From assembly GCF_038022665.1 (NCBI RefSeq), contig NZ_CP150629.1, positions 2,276,480-2,340,479 on the forward strand: a DNA stretch of 64,000 bases, read 5' to 3'. The notes under the pieces are model-generated. The model did not search any database and was not told where the DNA came from. It was given only the letters and a program-made list of their open reading frames with translations. Numbering within the stretch: the first letter of the stretch is position 1; every line of letters starts with the position of its first letter. The translations under genes and the position numbers were made by a program. Below are positions 53,619 to 63,875 of this stretch, in pieces. This stretch comes from Methanolobus sp. WCC4 (GTDB taxonomy: Archaea > Halobacteriota > Methanosarcinia > Methanosarcinales > Methanosarcinaceae).

Positions 53619-54248
53619 TTAGAGTGTTTCCCTCATCTTTTTGACGTCTTCCATGTCAAGCCTTGTGTAGGAATCCTTCTTAATTACAACCACATCGATG
53701 TTCTCACCGGATGCAGAGTCCCTCTTCATTGCATTGTGAAGTGCTCTGACAGCAAGTTCAATACCTTCCTCTGTGGACATATCCTCTCTGTACCTGTCCT
53801 CAAGTACACCGTATGCAAAAGGAGAACCTGAACCTGTGGATACAGCCTTTGTCTCTTCGATGCTTCCACCAAGAGCATCAAGTGAATAAATGGAAGGTCC
53901 GTTCTTGTCATATCCTCCTACGAGGAGTTGTACCATCAATGGATAATATCTCTGTCCGCTGAGCATGTTCGACAACAATGTTGTAAGACCTTTGATGGTC
54001 ATGGATTCCTTGCGTCTCATTTTGTATAATTTGGACTCCACACTCATTACCCTTACGATCTGCTGTGCATCCCCAACAGAACCTGCAATGGTCATCGCAA
54101 CCCTGTCATCTATCTTATAGACCTTCTTTGCGGTCTTACTTGCAATGAAATTCCCCATTGTTGCACGCTGCTCGGTTGCAAGAACAACACCGTCATTGCA
54201 AACTATACCTACAGTGGTTGTACCTTTGTAATGTTTATCATTAACCAT
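53619..54248 (-). CDS. psmB: Proteasome subunit beta
   Basis: 209 residues. A nine-residue propeptide ends in KG before the nucleophile Thr10 ([11 protein letters not shown]), which is exposed by self-cleavage. The catalytic Asp/Lys pattern ([14 protein letters not shown]) and [11 protein letters not shown] loop are conserved. It is the protease core of the archaeal 20S proteasome. The ATG at 54248 has GAGGT upstream. It lies in the aCPSF1-psmB-HD-tfe neighbourhood. Confidence 0.97.
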   Translation of the reverse strand: MVNDKHYKGTTTVGIVCNDGVVLATEQRATMGNFIASKTAKKVYKIDDRVAMTIAGSVGDAQQIVRVMSVESKLYKMRRKESMTIKGLTTLLSNMLSGQRYYPLMVQLLVGGYDKNGPSIYSLDALGGSIEETKAVSTGSGSPFAYGVLEDRYREDMSTEEGIELAVRALHNAMKRDSASGENIDVVVIKKDSYTRLDMEDVKKMRETL

Positions 54249-54370
54249 TAATTATACCTCATACAAAAATGAGAAAATAAATTTCAAAAATGTGCTATGC
54301 ATGACAATGCATTAACCAGTTACTCATTAGTAATTTTTATATATATATTTATCCCTTGCAGGATAGTGAC

Positions 54371-54877
54371 TCAGTAAGTACCAAGTTCTTCAGCAAGTGC
54401 TTTTACACGTTCGATGCTTTCAGGGTCAAGGTTGTTTTCCTGCATCTTCAGGATACGCTCTTCCAGTGTTATCCTCTTCGTACCCTTTACAAGATTATCA
54501 GCATGTGCAACTATCATCTGTTCAATCGTCACCGGCATATAATCATCATCAGGAAGGCCAAGTTCTTTTGCATCCTCCCTGGTGATCCCCGCACCTATAT
54601 GGCGCTTGATTATCTCTATTATCGCCTGATCGATGCCATTCTGCTCTGCGACCTCAACACCGGCTATGGCATGGGTGATATCATGTGTCCTCGCCCTTCC
54701 AAGATCATGGAGTAAAGCACCTGCTTCCACAAGAGCTACATCCACATCCCTGCCACTGCTCCTGAGCTTCAGGGCCATCTCCAGAGCAAGATCTGCAACA
54801 GCTACGCAGTGAGCTATTACTTTTTCACTGCAACCCGATGATCCAAGTATATCCAGTGCATCCTGACGCGAGAGCAT
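54371..54877 (-). CDS. HD-domain phosphohydrolase (TIGR00295-like)
   Basis: 168 residues. HD motifs: H at SEKVIAHCVAVADLA, HD in GALLHDLGRA, then the distal H/D residues (THDITHAIAGVEVAEQNG, IIKRHIGAG, AHADNLVKG). The family is widespread in archaea, with an unknown nucleotide substrate. It follows tfe with no gap (the ATG begins right after the tfe stop), so the two are translationally coupled; a shared role is not established. Confidence 0.88.
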   Translation of the reverse strand: MLSRQDALDILGSSGCSEKVIAHCVAVADLALEMALKLRSSGRDVDVALVEAGALLHDLGRARTHDITHAIAGVEVAEQNGIDQAIIEIIKRHIGAGITREDAKELGLPDDDYMPVTIEQMIVAHADNLVKGTKRITLEERILKMQENNLDPESIERVKALAEELGTY

Positions 54878-55375
54878 CTATTTATCTTTATCAAGGAATT
54901 GAAGTCTTTTTTCGATCTTGCTTATGAATTCACTGTTGTCATCGTACATCATATCCTCACCACAGTAAGGACAGAGGAACTCACACTCAGTAGCTTCATT
55001 GAAATTCAGACGAAGGCAACCTTCGGGACAGGCATAGAATACATTCTCGCCCTCGAATTCAAGCCTTGTCTTCAGATGCTTGACAAGCCTCTTCTTCTCT
55101 TTGACCAGTTGAGGTCCGATGTCGGTCATATCAAGGGTCCAGAGATATGTAAGCCAGCCACTGCTGGAGTCACGTTCACGCCTGCATACTGCAAGTTTGT
55201 TCTCATTAAGGATAAAAAGAGTTCTTCTGACAATGTTAAGTAGAATACCTGTTGCCTCAGCTATTTGTTCATCGGTTACCTCGCCCTCGGGCATGTCAAT
55301 TATCATCTGCAGTCCATCTTCACCAACCAGACGAATAAGATACCCTCTGACAACCGGATCATTCAAGTCTATCAA
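54878..55375 (-). CDS. tfe: Transcription factor E, alpha subunit
   Basis: 165 residues with a TTG start at 55375 and GAGGTGA upstream. The N-terminal winged helix (about 1-90; DEQIAEATGILLNIVRRTLFILNE) is followed by a zinc ribbon with CPEGC and CPYCG. TFE aids promoter opening by archaeal RNA polymerase. The domain order and length match the archaeal TFE-alpha/TFIIE-alpha homologue. Confidence 0.96.
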   Translation of the reverse strand: MIDLNDPVVRGYLIRLVGEDGLQMIIDMPEGEVTDEQIAEATGILLNIVRRTLFILNENKLAVCRRERDSSSGWLTYLWTLDMTDIGPQLVKEKKRLVKHLKTRLEFEGENVFYACPEGCLRLNFNEATECEFLCPYCGEDMMYDDNSEFISKIEKRLQFLDKDK

Positions 55376-55483
55376 AAAATTTCACCTCATGATATGCATG
55401 CTTAATGCAATGTATTCAAATATTAACCTTTGCTTGCAATTCCTGCCTGATCAGAACCTTTGGAATTGTGTCCATGTATTTGT

Positions 55484-56665
55484 TCAGGAATCTAGTAGAT
55501 TCAATGTTTCACGTATAAACATAACGCTTTCTTTAACCCTGGAAAGAACATCCTCACGACATTTACCGGAAGATAGTACTGAGATCACCGGTTCACCGGG
55601 ACCTATAGCCTGTCCTGTATTTGGAACATCGCATACATCCAGTTGAAGCAGTTCCTTTTGTACATCCCCGGTCATCCTGATATCCCTGTCGGCATAAAGA
55701 ACCGCGCGACAGGCATACTTCATCCTATCATCCGTTCCTCTTCCATCCTTCCCTGCGACCATAGTTCCTTCAAAGGCCTGAAGATGGGCCGCCAGCAAAT
55801 TAATCCCTGTTGCCGCTTCAACCGTATCAAGACTGCCCTGAAAACGTGCATTGACCTCGATGACCACCGGACCATCTTCGGATATTATGAAGTCCACACC
55901 ACTGGAACCCACAAGTCCCAGCTCAAGTATGATCCTCTCGGACATATCTGCCATTTCCGAAGCACATGGGATCTCATAGGGTGTTATATTCCCGCAGTAA
56001 GCGAATGGTGAATCGGTGAGCCATGGCGTTCCTATCAACTGCTCATTCACAGCAATTGCAAGCGCCTCATCCTTTGTAGATACAACAGACACGCTGGCAG
56101 GCACACCTTCAACATATTCCTGAGCTATGAGCTTGTTCTTACCCGGCGGCATCCCCACATCCTGCAATCTCTTATGAAGTACATTCACATCATCATCACT
56201 CTCAAGCTTCATATTGAATATGCCGCCACCTGAACATGCAGGCTTGACGATCACAGGAAAGCCCAGTTCATTGATATCAGGAAGAAGAACGGTCTTTGGA
56301 TGGGGCATGTCCATCTTTCCCATCAGCTTTGAAAAACAATATTTGTCCGAGGCATCCCTCATTATACCGGGATCATTGGAGAGCACCCGATATGGCAGTC
56401 CTTCAAGGTCCAGCATCTCAAAACCGGAACCGGGAATTATAGCATCGAACTCAACACCGAAACTCAGTACCATCCCGGCAAGTTCATCAAGGCTGACAGC
56501 ACTGGCATCAAATGAACCATTGATATCAAGCCTTCTTGCATCTGTAGCAAAACGCATGAGGTCATGGTCACAGAAAGCATCGATGGCATACATGTTATAT
56601 CCGGCTTTGCTGCCGGAACAAACAATGTTGCGGGTGCTGAAACCTATAACAAGGATATTCTTCAT
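55484..56665 (-). CDS. ATP-grasp enzyme (COG2232-like carboligase)
   Basis: 393 residues. An N-terminal Rossmann-like part (ILVIGFSTRNIVCSGSKAGYNMYAIDAF), then ATP-grasp: the PVIVKPACSGGGIFNM loop, IAQEYVEGVPASVSVVS, and the metal site FIISEDGPVVIEVNARFQGSLDTVE. It joins a carboxylate to an amine or thiol via acyl phosphate. The substrate is unknown; relatives in methanogens are linked to coenzyme or peptide-like ligations. It lies 34 bp downstream of nmd3 on the same strand. Confidence 0.88.
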   Translation of the reverse strand: MKNILVIGFSTRNIVCSGSKAGYNMYAIDAFCDHDLMRFATDARRLDINGSFDASAVSLDELAGMVLSFGVEFDAIIPGSGFEMLDLEGLPYRVLSNDPGIMRDASDKYCFSKLMGKMDMPHPKTVLLPDINELGFPVIVKPACSGGGIFNMKLESDDDVNVLHKRLQDVGMPPGKNKLIAQEYVEGVPASVSVVSTKDEALAIAVNEQLIGTPWLTDSPFAYCGNITPYEIPCASEMADMSERIILELGLVGSSGVDFIISEDGPVVIEVNARFQGSLDTVEAATGINLLAAHLQAFEGTMVAGKDGRGTDDRMKYACRAVLYADRDIRMTGDVQKELLQLDVCDVPNTGQAIGPGEPVISVLSSGKCREDVLSRVKESVMFIRETLNLLDS

Positions 56666-56699
56666 GATATACGGCCTTTATCAAAATTGTTAGAAGCAC

Positions 56700-57764
56700 T
56701 CAGGAATTATCAGGAACAGCAAGGATTCCCTTTTCTGTTTTGACAACTGGTATCTCCGTACCTGCCTCTGCATTGAACATTACCGGCTTTTTGATCGTCA
56801 CGGTCTCGTAGGTATCCGGATCAAGAACAAGAAGGTCATCATTCTCGATAGCCACCAGCATTGTCTTTCGCAGGTCCTTCCTTTTTGTCAGGAGGGTCGC
56901 TCCCTCAAGTTCATCGGCCTTGCCTGTGAAACGGGAACCTGTCTCGATATCGATACCTGTGACATTCTTACCGAACTTCCTGACCTCGATCACCCTGCCT
57001 TTGTGCTCTATGATATCCTGAGGCATGAATTCAGGAAGTCTGAGTGACAGAGTAGTACGATACACGTTCTTGCCATCCTTCATTCCCTGTAATGAGGCTG
57101 ACTCGGTAAAGGTCCCTCCTAAGCGGGAGGTGATCTCCCTGCATATATGCCGGGCTGCATTCGAGGAACCAACGTAGAGATCAGTACCCTCTTTAATTTC
57201 AAGGCTGCTGGATATGAAGGCAAGCCTGTCGCCCTTGTTACATAACCTTTCAAGTACCACTGCAGCGATCTCAAGACATTCATTCTTCTCTTCATCGGTC
57301 GGGATACGGTTGGCAGCCCTTATCTGGATTATAGCCTCGAAATACCCGCCTGAAATGCGACTGCACATGTCGCACGCTTCACGAACCACCCGTATCTCGG
57401 TCTCGAGGTCCTGATGGAACATCTCATCAAGCACATTGGCATCCACTTCAATATGCACCTTATAAAGATACGGGGTACGGGCATGAGGTTCGATATATAG
57501 CTCGATATCCCCGGCCATCTCATGTACAAAAAGAGCATCCTCAGCGGTCTGGATAACAATATCCTCAAGACTGCCTTCATTCACCCACCGGTTCCTGACA
57601 TTGCGTGCTCCGCAGGTGGCACATATCTTTGCATGCAGGACCTGAGGTATTTCCGCAAGGGTGAAATTTTCCAGGAAACAACTTTTGCAGCGTCCCTGGA
57701 ATAGTCTGGGAGTTCCTTTTCCGCATTTTGGACAAATGGTGCTGTTCATTGGCTCTGATACCAT
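56700..57764 (-). CDS. NMD3-family protein (60S-export/ribosome-binding homologue)
   Basis: 354 residues with an N-terminal four-CxxC zinc region (CPKCGKG, CKSC, CATCG and a later CDMCS), then the eIF5A-like/OB domain typical of archaeal NMD3 (IDIETGSRFTGKADELEGATLLTKRKD, key residues). Archaeal NMD3 binds the large subunit; an eukaryotic-type export role is not needed here. No clear ribosome site precedes the ATG at 57764; an internal ATG at 57749 is possible. Confidence 0.9.
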   Translation of the reverse strand: MVSEPMNSTICPKCGKGTPRLFQGRCKSCFLENFTLAEIPQVLHAKICATCGARNVRNRWVNEGSLEDIVIQTAEDALFVHEMAGDIELYIEPHARTPYLYKVHIEVDANVLDEMFHQDLETEIRVVREACDMCSRISGGYFEAIIQIRAANRIPTDEEKNECLEIAAVVLERLCNKGDRLAFISSSLEIKEGTDLYVGSSNAARHICREITSRLGGTFTESASLQGMKDGKNVYRTTLSLRLPEFMPQDIIEHKGRVIEVRKFGKNVTGIDIETGSRFTGKADELEGATLLTKRKDLRKTMLVAIENDDLLVLDPDTYETVTIKKPVMFNAEAGTEIPVVKTEKGILAVPDNS

Positions 57765-57807
57765 AGTTAATTAGATATTGTTTTCGCCTGACATAAGATC
57801 GTCCGTT

Positions 57808-58866
57808 TCAACGGACCAGTTCATATTCCATACTTCCGGCACCGATACTCTGCGCATGTTCAAGATGAATGACAGGATCGATACCCCATACATCATTAAC
57901 GCAACCTTTCTTCTCATGACCCATCCTCTCATTTATCAGATCAAGGCTTGCCATGTCAATTGCAACAGGATCCTTTGAAGCGGTTATACCTATATCACCT
58001 GCAAAGGTCGGTGCCGAGAAGTTGAAACAGTCACATCCCGGCGTGAGGTCGAATATCCAGTTGATATACCCTATCCTGCCGGAAAGAGCCTTTACAGGAC
58101 CCATTGCAGCCTCACCTAGACGCTCCTGTAGTCTAACAGGACCATCTGCCGGAGGAACTATAGCCTGATAGTTACAGCTTCCAAGGCATGATAATTCCCC
58201 TTTGCAAATATCATAGTTCACATGTGCTTTCTCATTTTCAACACTAATAGCATCCCATGGGCATGCTTTCATACATTTTTTGCATCCCACACATTTTTCG
58301 ATATCTATGTCCGGTTGTGAGACCTCATGAACAGCAGTTTTCCCTTCTTTGTCCAGACAACCCATACCAAGATTCTTCACCGCTCCTCCAAATCCTGAAG
58401 CAGGGTGACCTTTGCAATGTGATATCATTATCATGGAATCGGCTTTTGCGATAGCTGCTGCAACGGTGATCTCGCTGAGTATATCCCCGTCGATCTCCAC
58501 CGGAACCGAGTCATCACCCTGAAGTCCGTCAGCACATATAACAGGAGCCCCCATACCTGCATGTGTGAAACCATTCACGGCAGCGGTGCTGATAAGATCA
58601 GGAGCGTTGAAACGTCTTCCATTGTACAGAACGGTCGTGTCAGTCACAAAGGGAATTCCTCCGGCCTCCTTCACAAGGTCTACAACGGTTCTCACTATCA
58701 CAGGGCGTACGTAGGTGGTATTGCCATATTCACCGGGGTGTATCTTCACAGCGACGAGATCACCTTCTTTTACAGGTGATATCTTCGGGAAAAGGTCTTT
58801 TATCTGGTCTACCTGTGTCTGTTCAGGTCCAATATCTTCAGCAGGTTTGAAATAAACTTCACTCAT
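57808..58866 (-). CDS. DUF362 protein with 4Fe-4S ferredoxin domain
   Basis: 352 residues from the ATG at 58866. An N-terminal DUF362 domain (about 1-180; VAVKIHPGEYGNTTYVRPV, MISHCKGHPASGFGGAVKNLGMGC) surrounds an inserted ferredoxin-like region with CVGCKKCMKACPWDAI and CKGELSCLGSC, i.e. probably two clusters. The DUF362 domain continues after it (ITASKDPVAIDMASLDLIN). The protein is cytosolic and probably redox-active; its substrate is unknown. It is common in methanogens. Confidence 0.92.
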   Translation of the reverse strand: MSEVYFKPAEDIGPEQTQVDQIKDLFPKISPVKEGDLVAVKIHPGEYGNTTYVRPVIVRTVVDLVKEAGGIPFVTDTTVLYNGRRFNAPDLISTAAVNGFTHAGMGAPVICADGLQGDDSVPVEIDGDILSEITVAAAIAKADSMIMISHCKGHPASGFGGAVKNLGMGCLDKEGKTAVHEVSQPDIDIEKCVGCKKCMKACPWDAISVENEKAHVNYDICKGELSCLGSCNYQAIVPPADGPVRLQERLGEAAMGPVKALSGRIGYINWIFDLTPGCDCFNFSAPTFAGDIGITASKDPVAIDMASLDLINERMGHEKKGCVNDVWGIDPVIHLEHAQSIGAGSMEYELVR

Positions 58867-59245
58867 AGGGATGCCTCGATACATACTATACGATATTTTC
58901 AGTGACAGGGTCTGTAGTACAGATGATATTTATTGTATACAGAACTGTGCTGTACTTTGACTACAGGTATAGACAAAGCATCCGAATAACTTATACTTGT
59001 CCTTGAAGAGAACATTTCAGTCTGCAACAGAAGGAGAGAATGAACGTTAGAAACCTGAATATAAGCACTTTGAACCGGTAAGCTATTTTTCGGATCATGA
59101 AAGGACATTGTTACACAAATATAGTGCATACACACTGGCAAATATAATCTATATATTTTGTAGTGATATATATTGATTATTTGCATCGAATATATCTATT
59201 CTCGCCACAATTCTGGAATTGGAAAGAGAAAGGAGAATCCATAAA

Positions 59246-59410
59246 ATGCAAAAACTTCAAAATGACCTGAAAAAGTATAAGTACGATCATTCAAATAATT
59301 ATACAAATGACAGTTTGAAAACAATTGTTAATGGACACTATGAAATTACAGAAGATCCCGAAGACATCGAACTGATCAGGTTCATGGTCGGCGGGATGGT
59401 GGGAAAGTAA
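59246..59410 (+). CDS. Small protein, 54 aa, unknown
   Basis: ATG at 59246 with AAGGAGAATCC upstream. The protein is charged at both ends, with Lys/Tyr/Asn-rich first half (LKKYKYDHSNNYTNDS) and an acidic second half (ITEDPEDIELIRF) ending in GGMVGK. It is the first of three closely spaced small ORFs. No family was recognised. Confidence 0.6.
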   Translation: MQKLQNDLKKYKYDHSNNYTNDSLKTIVNGHYEITEDPEDIELIRFMVGGMVGK

Positions 59411-59449
59411 AAGAAACCGGTGGGGTGCCGGCAAGTGTGGGATGATTAC

Positions 59450-59617
59450 ATGAATGTACAAGAGAACATTTGTTGTGAATTTTGTGAGACCGAACTGAAA
59501 CGTCAGTTAATAGGATCGAATGTGTTCTACTACTGCAAGGATTGTGGCAGGATCACATCTGTTAAGGACAGGGTAACGATAACTACAGACGACAGGGGAG
59601 CAGGAATATGTGTATGA
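59450..59617 (+). CDS. Small zinc-ribbon-like protein, 55 aa
   Basis: ATG at 59450 (a GTG at 59420 would add ten residues). Two Cys pairs, CEFCE and CKDCG, 15-20 residues apart, fit one zinc ribbon. It overlaps the next small ORF by 10 bases (or by an ATGA if the later ATG is used), so the two are coupled. Confidence 0.6.
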   Translation: MNVQENICCEFCETELKRQLIGSNVFYYCKDCGRITSVKDRVTITTDDRGAGICV

Positions 59618-59787
59618 TAGAGGAAGTGGGGTACTCTGAAGAGAATAAAAAACTTTATTGTACGAAATGCGTGATACACGTAAGAACAGGCAAATGTGAA
59701 TACCTGAAATACCTTGAATCAAAGGTATCTGTTGACCTCAGCAGAGAATATTTACAGGAAATACTTATACATGAATGTGGTCTCTGA
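59608..59787 (+). CDS. Small cysteine-containing protein, 59 aa
   Basis: ATG at 59608 with GGGGAG seven bases upstream; a second ATG at 59614 forms an ATGA overlap with the preceding stop. The product has YCTKC, then C at KCEYLKYLES and at HECGL, so four or five cysteines that may bind zinc. It is the third ORF of the set. Too short for most gene finders. Confidence 0.55.
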   Translation: MCMIEEVGYSEENKKLYCTKCVIHVRTGKCEYLKYLESKVSVDLSREYLQEILIHECGL

Positions 59788-59852
59788 CCGACCGCATCAT
59801 CATACTTTTTTAATGATTATAATAACTACTAAGGATATGGGCGATCCACTGA

Positions 59853-60200
59853 TCAATCTATGAACCAATCCACGTAGGCAAGAAGCTCTTTCTTATCCCA
59901 GTTATCAAGTTTTACAGGACTGTCCTTCTGTGCCCCTCCAAAGAGAGCTGCCTTCTGGTCACCATCAAGGACATGTACCTTATATGTTCCCTCATCGCTA
60001 TCCCGGATGAAATAACCCGGAGTCGCCGAATCTGATTTCTTCCACATTGTGATCCTGTCATAGTCCCACATGCATGTTGCCCATTCAACCATTTTTTCAA
60101 TATGTTCATCCCTGACCTCATCAACATCACCAACAATGACGCAGTGTTTTCCATCCTTTGTCAGTTCGATACTATTGTGAGTACGTATGATCAGATCCAT
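59853..60200 (-). CDS. Small soluble protein, 115 aa, unknown
   Basis: ATG at 60200 with GTGGGA upstream. The protein is acidic with several tryptophans (VEWATCMWDYD, DNWDKKELLAYVDWFID) and no signal, membrane helix or metal motif. No family was recognised. It is convergent with the small-ORF set and lies just beyond the cdh terminator. Confidence 0.55.
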   Translation of the reverse strand: MDLIIRTHNSIELTKDGKHCVIVGDVDEVRDEHIEKMVEWATCMWDYDRITMWKKSDSATPGYFIRDSDEGTYKVHVLDGDQKAALFGGAQKDSPVKLDNWDKKELLAYVDWFID

Positions 60201-60300
60201 TTTTATCCCACGTAAAACGACATGTAAATAGTATAAGAATTTTTTGTTTCAAATTATACTACCTTACCAGGGCAGAGATAGTACAGAATAAATTGTAAAA

Positions 60301-60329
60301 AGAAAGATGCATTTTTACGCGCATCTTTC
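60301..60329 (-). terminator. Terminator of the cdh operon
   Basis: An 8-bp stem (AAAGATGC and GCATCTTT with a 10-base loop) on the minus strand, followed by a U-rich tail (CTTTTTAC), 17 bases beyond the cdhE stop. Confidence 0.7.
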
Positions 60330-60345
60330 AAAATAGTATATTCGT

Positions 60346-61755
60346 TTATTTCTTCTGTGGTGGCCAGTTCTTTTCCATCCAGCCAGGGATCCTACCGGAA
60401 TCTGCAGGACCTACCATCACATTAGCACCTGTTGCATCTTCCACATCACCCTGCAGACGTGCTGCAAGTCCGGGGATCACAACGGTGTTGTGGCTTGTGT
60501 CCTTCTTAAGGTCAAAGCCTGCGTCCTCGATTCCCTTCTTGATCTTCTCGGCGGTAAGCTGTCCACCTGCCACTGCTGCCTCTACACCGATACCGTCGGT
60601 ATCAATTGCCCAGAGGAAACAGTCGATCTTGTTGGATGCGATATCACTCTCTACTGTGTAGTATGTAAGAGCGAAGTTGGTTGTGACGAGAACTGGTGAA
60701 TCTGCGGTTGGCTCTCCTACCTTATACATACCCGGATCTACTGTGACCGGCTTTCTTGGGTCAGTGTAGATGGTGTCACGGATGTGCAATTCAGGCAGCA
60801 TTGCATATGGCTCTGTGCTGTGGAGGATCATTATGTCACCGTACTTGATGGTGAATACTGAAGCAACCACTGTTTCCCAGTAAGATGCACTTACAGGGTC
60901 ATCGTGTGCCATCCATGCTGTGAGCGGAACTGCCATTATCGGATATGCGATCTCACGGTCGCCGTCAAGACCTGCCCTGCGTACCTTGATGAAGTTTGTG
61001 AAGGTCTGCTTGAGCTGCTTTCCGGTCGGGAATGTTCCCGGATCGAGTACAAGTTTCTCGGTTCCCATTTCTGCAAAGGTCTTTGCCAGTGTCTTGAGCA
61101 TGTCAAGGTCATTTGGTGCAAAGAGTGTTACAGGTACATCGTACTCAAGTACAAGGTCTGCAACTTCCTTCCAGTTGTCCTTGGTTGCTGCATAGAGCAA
61201 TGGGTTCCTGTCCTTTGATACCTCAAGACCAGCCTTTAAGACTGCAGGATCGAATGAACAGAGAATGATAGGCAGATCTGTTGTCTCAACTACCTTCTTA
61301 ACAGCAGCTGCGAACTTTGCAGGGTCGCCGGATGTGCAGCGCACTGCTATCATATCCACGGTGAGGAAGTTTCCTACATAGAACTTCTTGAAGTCCTGGA
61401 TGTATTTTACCCTCTCAACGAGGTCCTTCTCATCCATGCTATCAGTAACATCGTATGCATACTGTGTCTCGTTGAAGAATGTGAGCTTGTGCCTGTATGG
61501 GACATCGTCCCCACCGATCTTTGCGATCTTGTCACCGACACCTATCTCCACTTCCCTGATCTCAGGGGCAAGGAGGGCGTCTAGCTCTTCATACTTCTTC
61601 TTGAATTTAGCATCAAGAATAGGCTTACAGTCAGTAAGTTTGTGTGACCTGTCGATAAGGTGTGCTGCAAAGGCCATACATGTTGCTTCACCACACTCAC
61701 CACAGTTGGTGGCTGGCAGGAATTTATATGCTTCAAGTGGACTGTTGATCTTCAT
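60346..61755 (-). CDS. cdhE: ACDS complex subunit gamma (large corrinoid Fe-S protein)
   Basis: 469 residues. The N-terminal 4Fe-4S motif is CGECGEATCMAFAAHLIDRSHKLTDC (four cysteines). A TIM-barrel methyltransferase-like part and C-terminal corrinoid-binding domain follow. With the delta subunit it carries the methyl group between tetrahydrosarcinapterin and the beta subunit of acetyl-CoA decarbonylase/synthase. This is the last gene of the cdh operon, three bases after cdhD, with a hairpin terminator behind it. Homologous to AcsC of acetogens. Confidence 0.97.
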   Translation of the reverse strand: MKINSPLEAYKFLPATNCGECGEATCMAFAAHLIDRSHKLTDCKPILDAKFKKKYEELDALLAPEIREVEIGVGDKIAKIGGDDVPYRHKLTFFNETQYAYDVTDSMDEKDLVERVKYIQDFKKFYVGNFLTVDMIAVRCTSGDPAKFAAAVKKVVETTDLPIILCSFDPAVLKAGLEVSKDRNPLLYAATKDNWKEVADLVLEYDVPVTLFAPNDLDMLKTLAKTFAEMGTEKLVLDPGTFPTGKQLKQTFTNFIKVRRAGLDGDREIAYPIMAVPLTAWMAHDDPVSASYWETVVASVFTIKYGDIMILHSTEPYAMLPELHIRDTIYTDPRKPVTVDPGMYKVGEPTADSPVLVTTNFALTYYTVESDIASNKIDCFLWAIDTDGIGVEAAVAGGQLTAEKIKKGIEDAGFDLKKDTSHNTVVIPGLAARLQGDVEDATGANVMVGPADSGRIPGWMEKNWPPQKK

Positions 61756-61758
61756 TTA

Positions 61759-63084
61759 TCACACCTCCGCTCCTACCCAGTTGGTGATGTCTATCTCTTC
61801 GGACTCGATGGAACCGTAGAGTGTCTGTGTAATTTCCTTGAGCACCTGTACGGATGTTGGATGCATCATCATGAACATATCGTTACCTGCAAGTGAGAGT
61901 GCAAGACCTGTGACGATCTCCCAGATCGGTCCACGGTATTCCCTTGGTCCCCAGTCGGAGTCCTGGTTGAGAGGGGAAGAGACCATCCATGCCTCACGGG
62001 CACCCCATGCGTTGGTGGTACCGGATGACATTGGGAATGTCAGTTCGTCGTCGCCCATAAGACCGGCAAGTCTTATACGCTCCATGTTGGTGTAAGCGTA
62101 GTCAAGACCGTAACCCAGAGCTGCTGTGGTTGGGTCCATTACTATTCTGTCCCTTGGGACATTACACTGCTTCATAAGCTTCCTGTTAAGCTCTTTCTGA
62201 GCGTTGATCTCAAGCTGTGTCCAGGAAAGGACATTGTGTCCGTAGTCCATGGCTGCCTTTGCGATCCTCTCGTAGTCAAGGTTCAGACTTGCGGATGCGA
62301 GAAGTACTCTCTCTCCTTCTGCAACTTCTGCTGCCTTCTCGAGTACTTCAGGGTCCTTCTCAGGGTTACCTGAACCACCGATAACGATAGGTACGTCAAC
62401 TGCCTGAAGTACATCTTCGACGACCTTTGCTGCTTCCTTTGCAGGGGTGTCGCTGATGAGCGGGTCAGTTGAGATAAGGTGAATTGTTACCATGTCTGCG
62501 TTAAAGTCACGCACGACCTTCTTTGCCCACTCGGCAGGATCGTTGATAACATCCTCGTAGTTGCCCTTTACTGCCTTTGCCATACCTATCGGCATGTCGA
62601 AAACGTCCATTGTGACGTAGTTCCTGTGTGGCATCTCGGCATCGAAGTAATATGGAAGTGCGTTCTCTCCACCAATGGTCACAGTGCTCTTTCTCGTTCC
62701 ACCGTCACCTGATGTTGCACCAAGTGTTACTTCCTGGATAGGGTTCTTCCAGTTGTCTACCTTTGAAACCTCGAATTTGGAAGCAAGGAGTTCCTGTATC
62801 TTCGGGGAAGTTGGTAGTGCTCCTGCCTGTGGTGCTTCTGCCATTCCGAAAGCAGATGCGAACAACTGTTCAGCAGGGAATCCAAGCATCCTTCCGATGT
62901 TGGCCATGTGCAGGGATATCTGGGATATCTCATTTCCCAGTGCATAAGCGAGTGCAGGATTAAGTCCTCCACCGCCGGATATGTTAAGCTCGATGTCACC
63001 TTCGATGGTCACACCTTCCAGTGACTCCACATCGAGGTCCTGCAACATATCACTAAGCTGTGATAATTTCATTTTCTTTGTCAT
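61759..63084 (-). CDS. cdhD: ACDS complex subunit delta (small corrinoid Fe-S protein)
   Basis: 441 residues from the ATG at 63084 ([13 protein letters not shown]); an ATG two codons earlier lies too near GGTGG. It is a TIM-barrel protein that forms the CdhD-CdhE corrinoid pair. The [26 protein letters not shown] and [17 protein letters not shown] stretches are typical of CdhD/AcsD. It lies between cooC and cdhE, in the usual cdhABC-cooC-cdhDE order of Methanosarcinales. Confidence 0.96.
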   Translation of the reverse strand: MTKKMKLSQLSDMLQDLDVESLEGVTIEGDIELNISGGGGLNPALAYALGNEISQISLHMANIGRMLGFPAEQLFASAFGMAEAPQAGALPTSPKIQELLASKFEVSKVDNWKNPIQEVTLGATSGDGGTRKSTVTIGGENALPYYFDAEMPHRNYVTMDVFDMPIGMAKAVKGNYEDVINDPAEWAKKVVRDFNADMVTIHLISTDPLISDTPAKEAAKVVEDVLQAVDVPIVIGGSGNPEKDPEVLEKAAEVAEGERVLLASASLNLDYERIAKAAMDYGHNVLSWTQLEINAQKELNRKLMKQCNVPRDRIVMDPTTAALGYGLDYAYTNMERIRLAGLMGDDELTFPMSSGTTNAWGAREAWMVSSPLNQDSDWGPREYRGPIWEIVTGLALSLAGNDMFMMMHPTSVQVLKEITQTLYGSIESEEIDITNWVGAEV

Positions 63085-63110
63085 GTGCATTCCACCATAT
63101 GATATATTTG

Positions 63111-63863
63111 TTACAAACCAAGTTTCTGAGCGATCTTCTCAACTTCCTGTACTGCAATGGAATCGTCAGGAAGATCGAATAAAGGTTCCCCGGCAAGATC
63201 TCTCTCCACGATCATCTCATCCACGGGGATCATTCCTATCAGTTCAAGACCGAGTTCTTCAGCAGTACTGGAGATCCTCTCACGGTTTGCATCTGTGACC
63301 TTGTTCGCAATGACGTAGATGTTGGAAACGTCTGTTTCCAGCTCGTTAACAAGTTCCCTGATACGCTCAGCGGTCCGAAGACCCCTGCGTGAACCATCCG
63401 TAACAACTACAAGATCATCAACGTTCCTGAAGATCTTCCTGCTGAAATGTTCCAGACCGGCTTCAGCATCGATGATGAGTACATCATAGTTTGTCACAAG
63501 CTTGTTCATGATACCACGAAGCAGATTGTTCACATAACAGTAACATCCTGAACCTTCAGGCCTTCCCATGACCAGCAGGTCATATCCTGGCATCTCTTCA
63601 AGGATCTCATAGAGTTTTCCTTCCAATATGGATTCCTTGTTGACATCAGGAGGGAGATTGTCACGTTCCTCGTGCATGTACTCTTTTATGTCACCAATTG
63701 TCTTTGTAGTATCACATCCCAGAGTTTCCGGGAGATTTGTATCAGGGTCCGCATCAACGGCAAGGACTACCTTATCACCTTTTGTAAGTTGGCGAATGAG
63801 AAGACTGGTCGTTGCCGTCTTCCCTGTTCCGCCTTTACCTGTCACTGCAATTATCTTAGCCAC
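63111..63863 (-). CDS. cooC: CooC-type nickel-insertion ATPase of the cdh operon
   Basis: 250 residues, MinD/ParA-like P-loop ATPase. The P-loop is TGKGGTGKT near the start, switch II is [12 protein letters not shown]-type ([17 protein letters not shown]) and VADGSRRG-type ([12 protein letters not shown]). Cysteines ([10 protein letters not shown]) can bind Ni2+ at the dimer interface. It activates the Ni-containing CODH (CdhA) or the A cluster of CdhC. Its position between cdhC and cdhD matches known cdh operons. Confidence 0.94.
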   Translation of the reverse strand: MAKIIAVTGKGGTGKTATTSLLIRQLTKGDKVVLAVDADPDTNLPETLGCDTTKTIGDIKEYMHEERDNLPPDVNKESILEGKLYEILEEMPGYDLLVMGRPEGSGCYCYVNNLLRGIMNKLVTNYDVLIIDAEAGLEHFSRKIFRNVDDLVVVTDGSRRGLRTAERIRELVNELETDVSNIYVIANKVTDANRERISSTAEELGLELIGMIPVDEMIVERDLAGEPLFDLPDDSIAVQEVEKIAQKLGL

Positions 63864-63875
63864 AGAAGACCTCTC

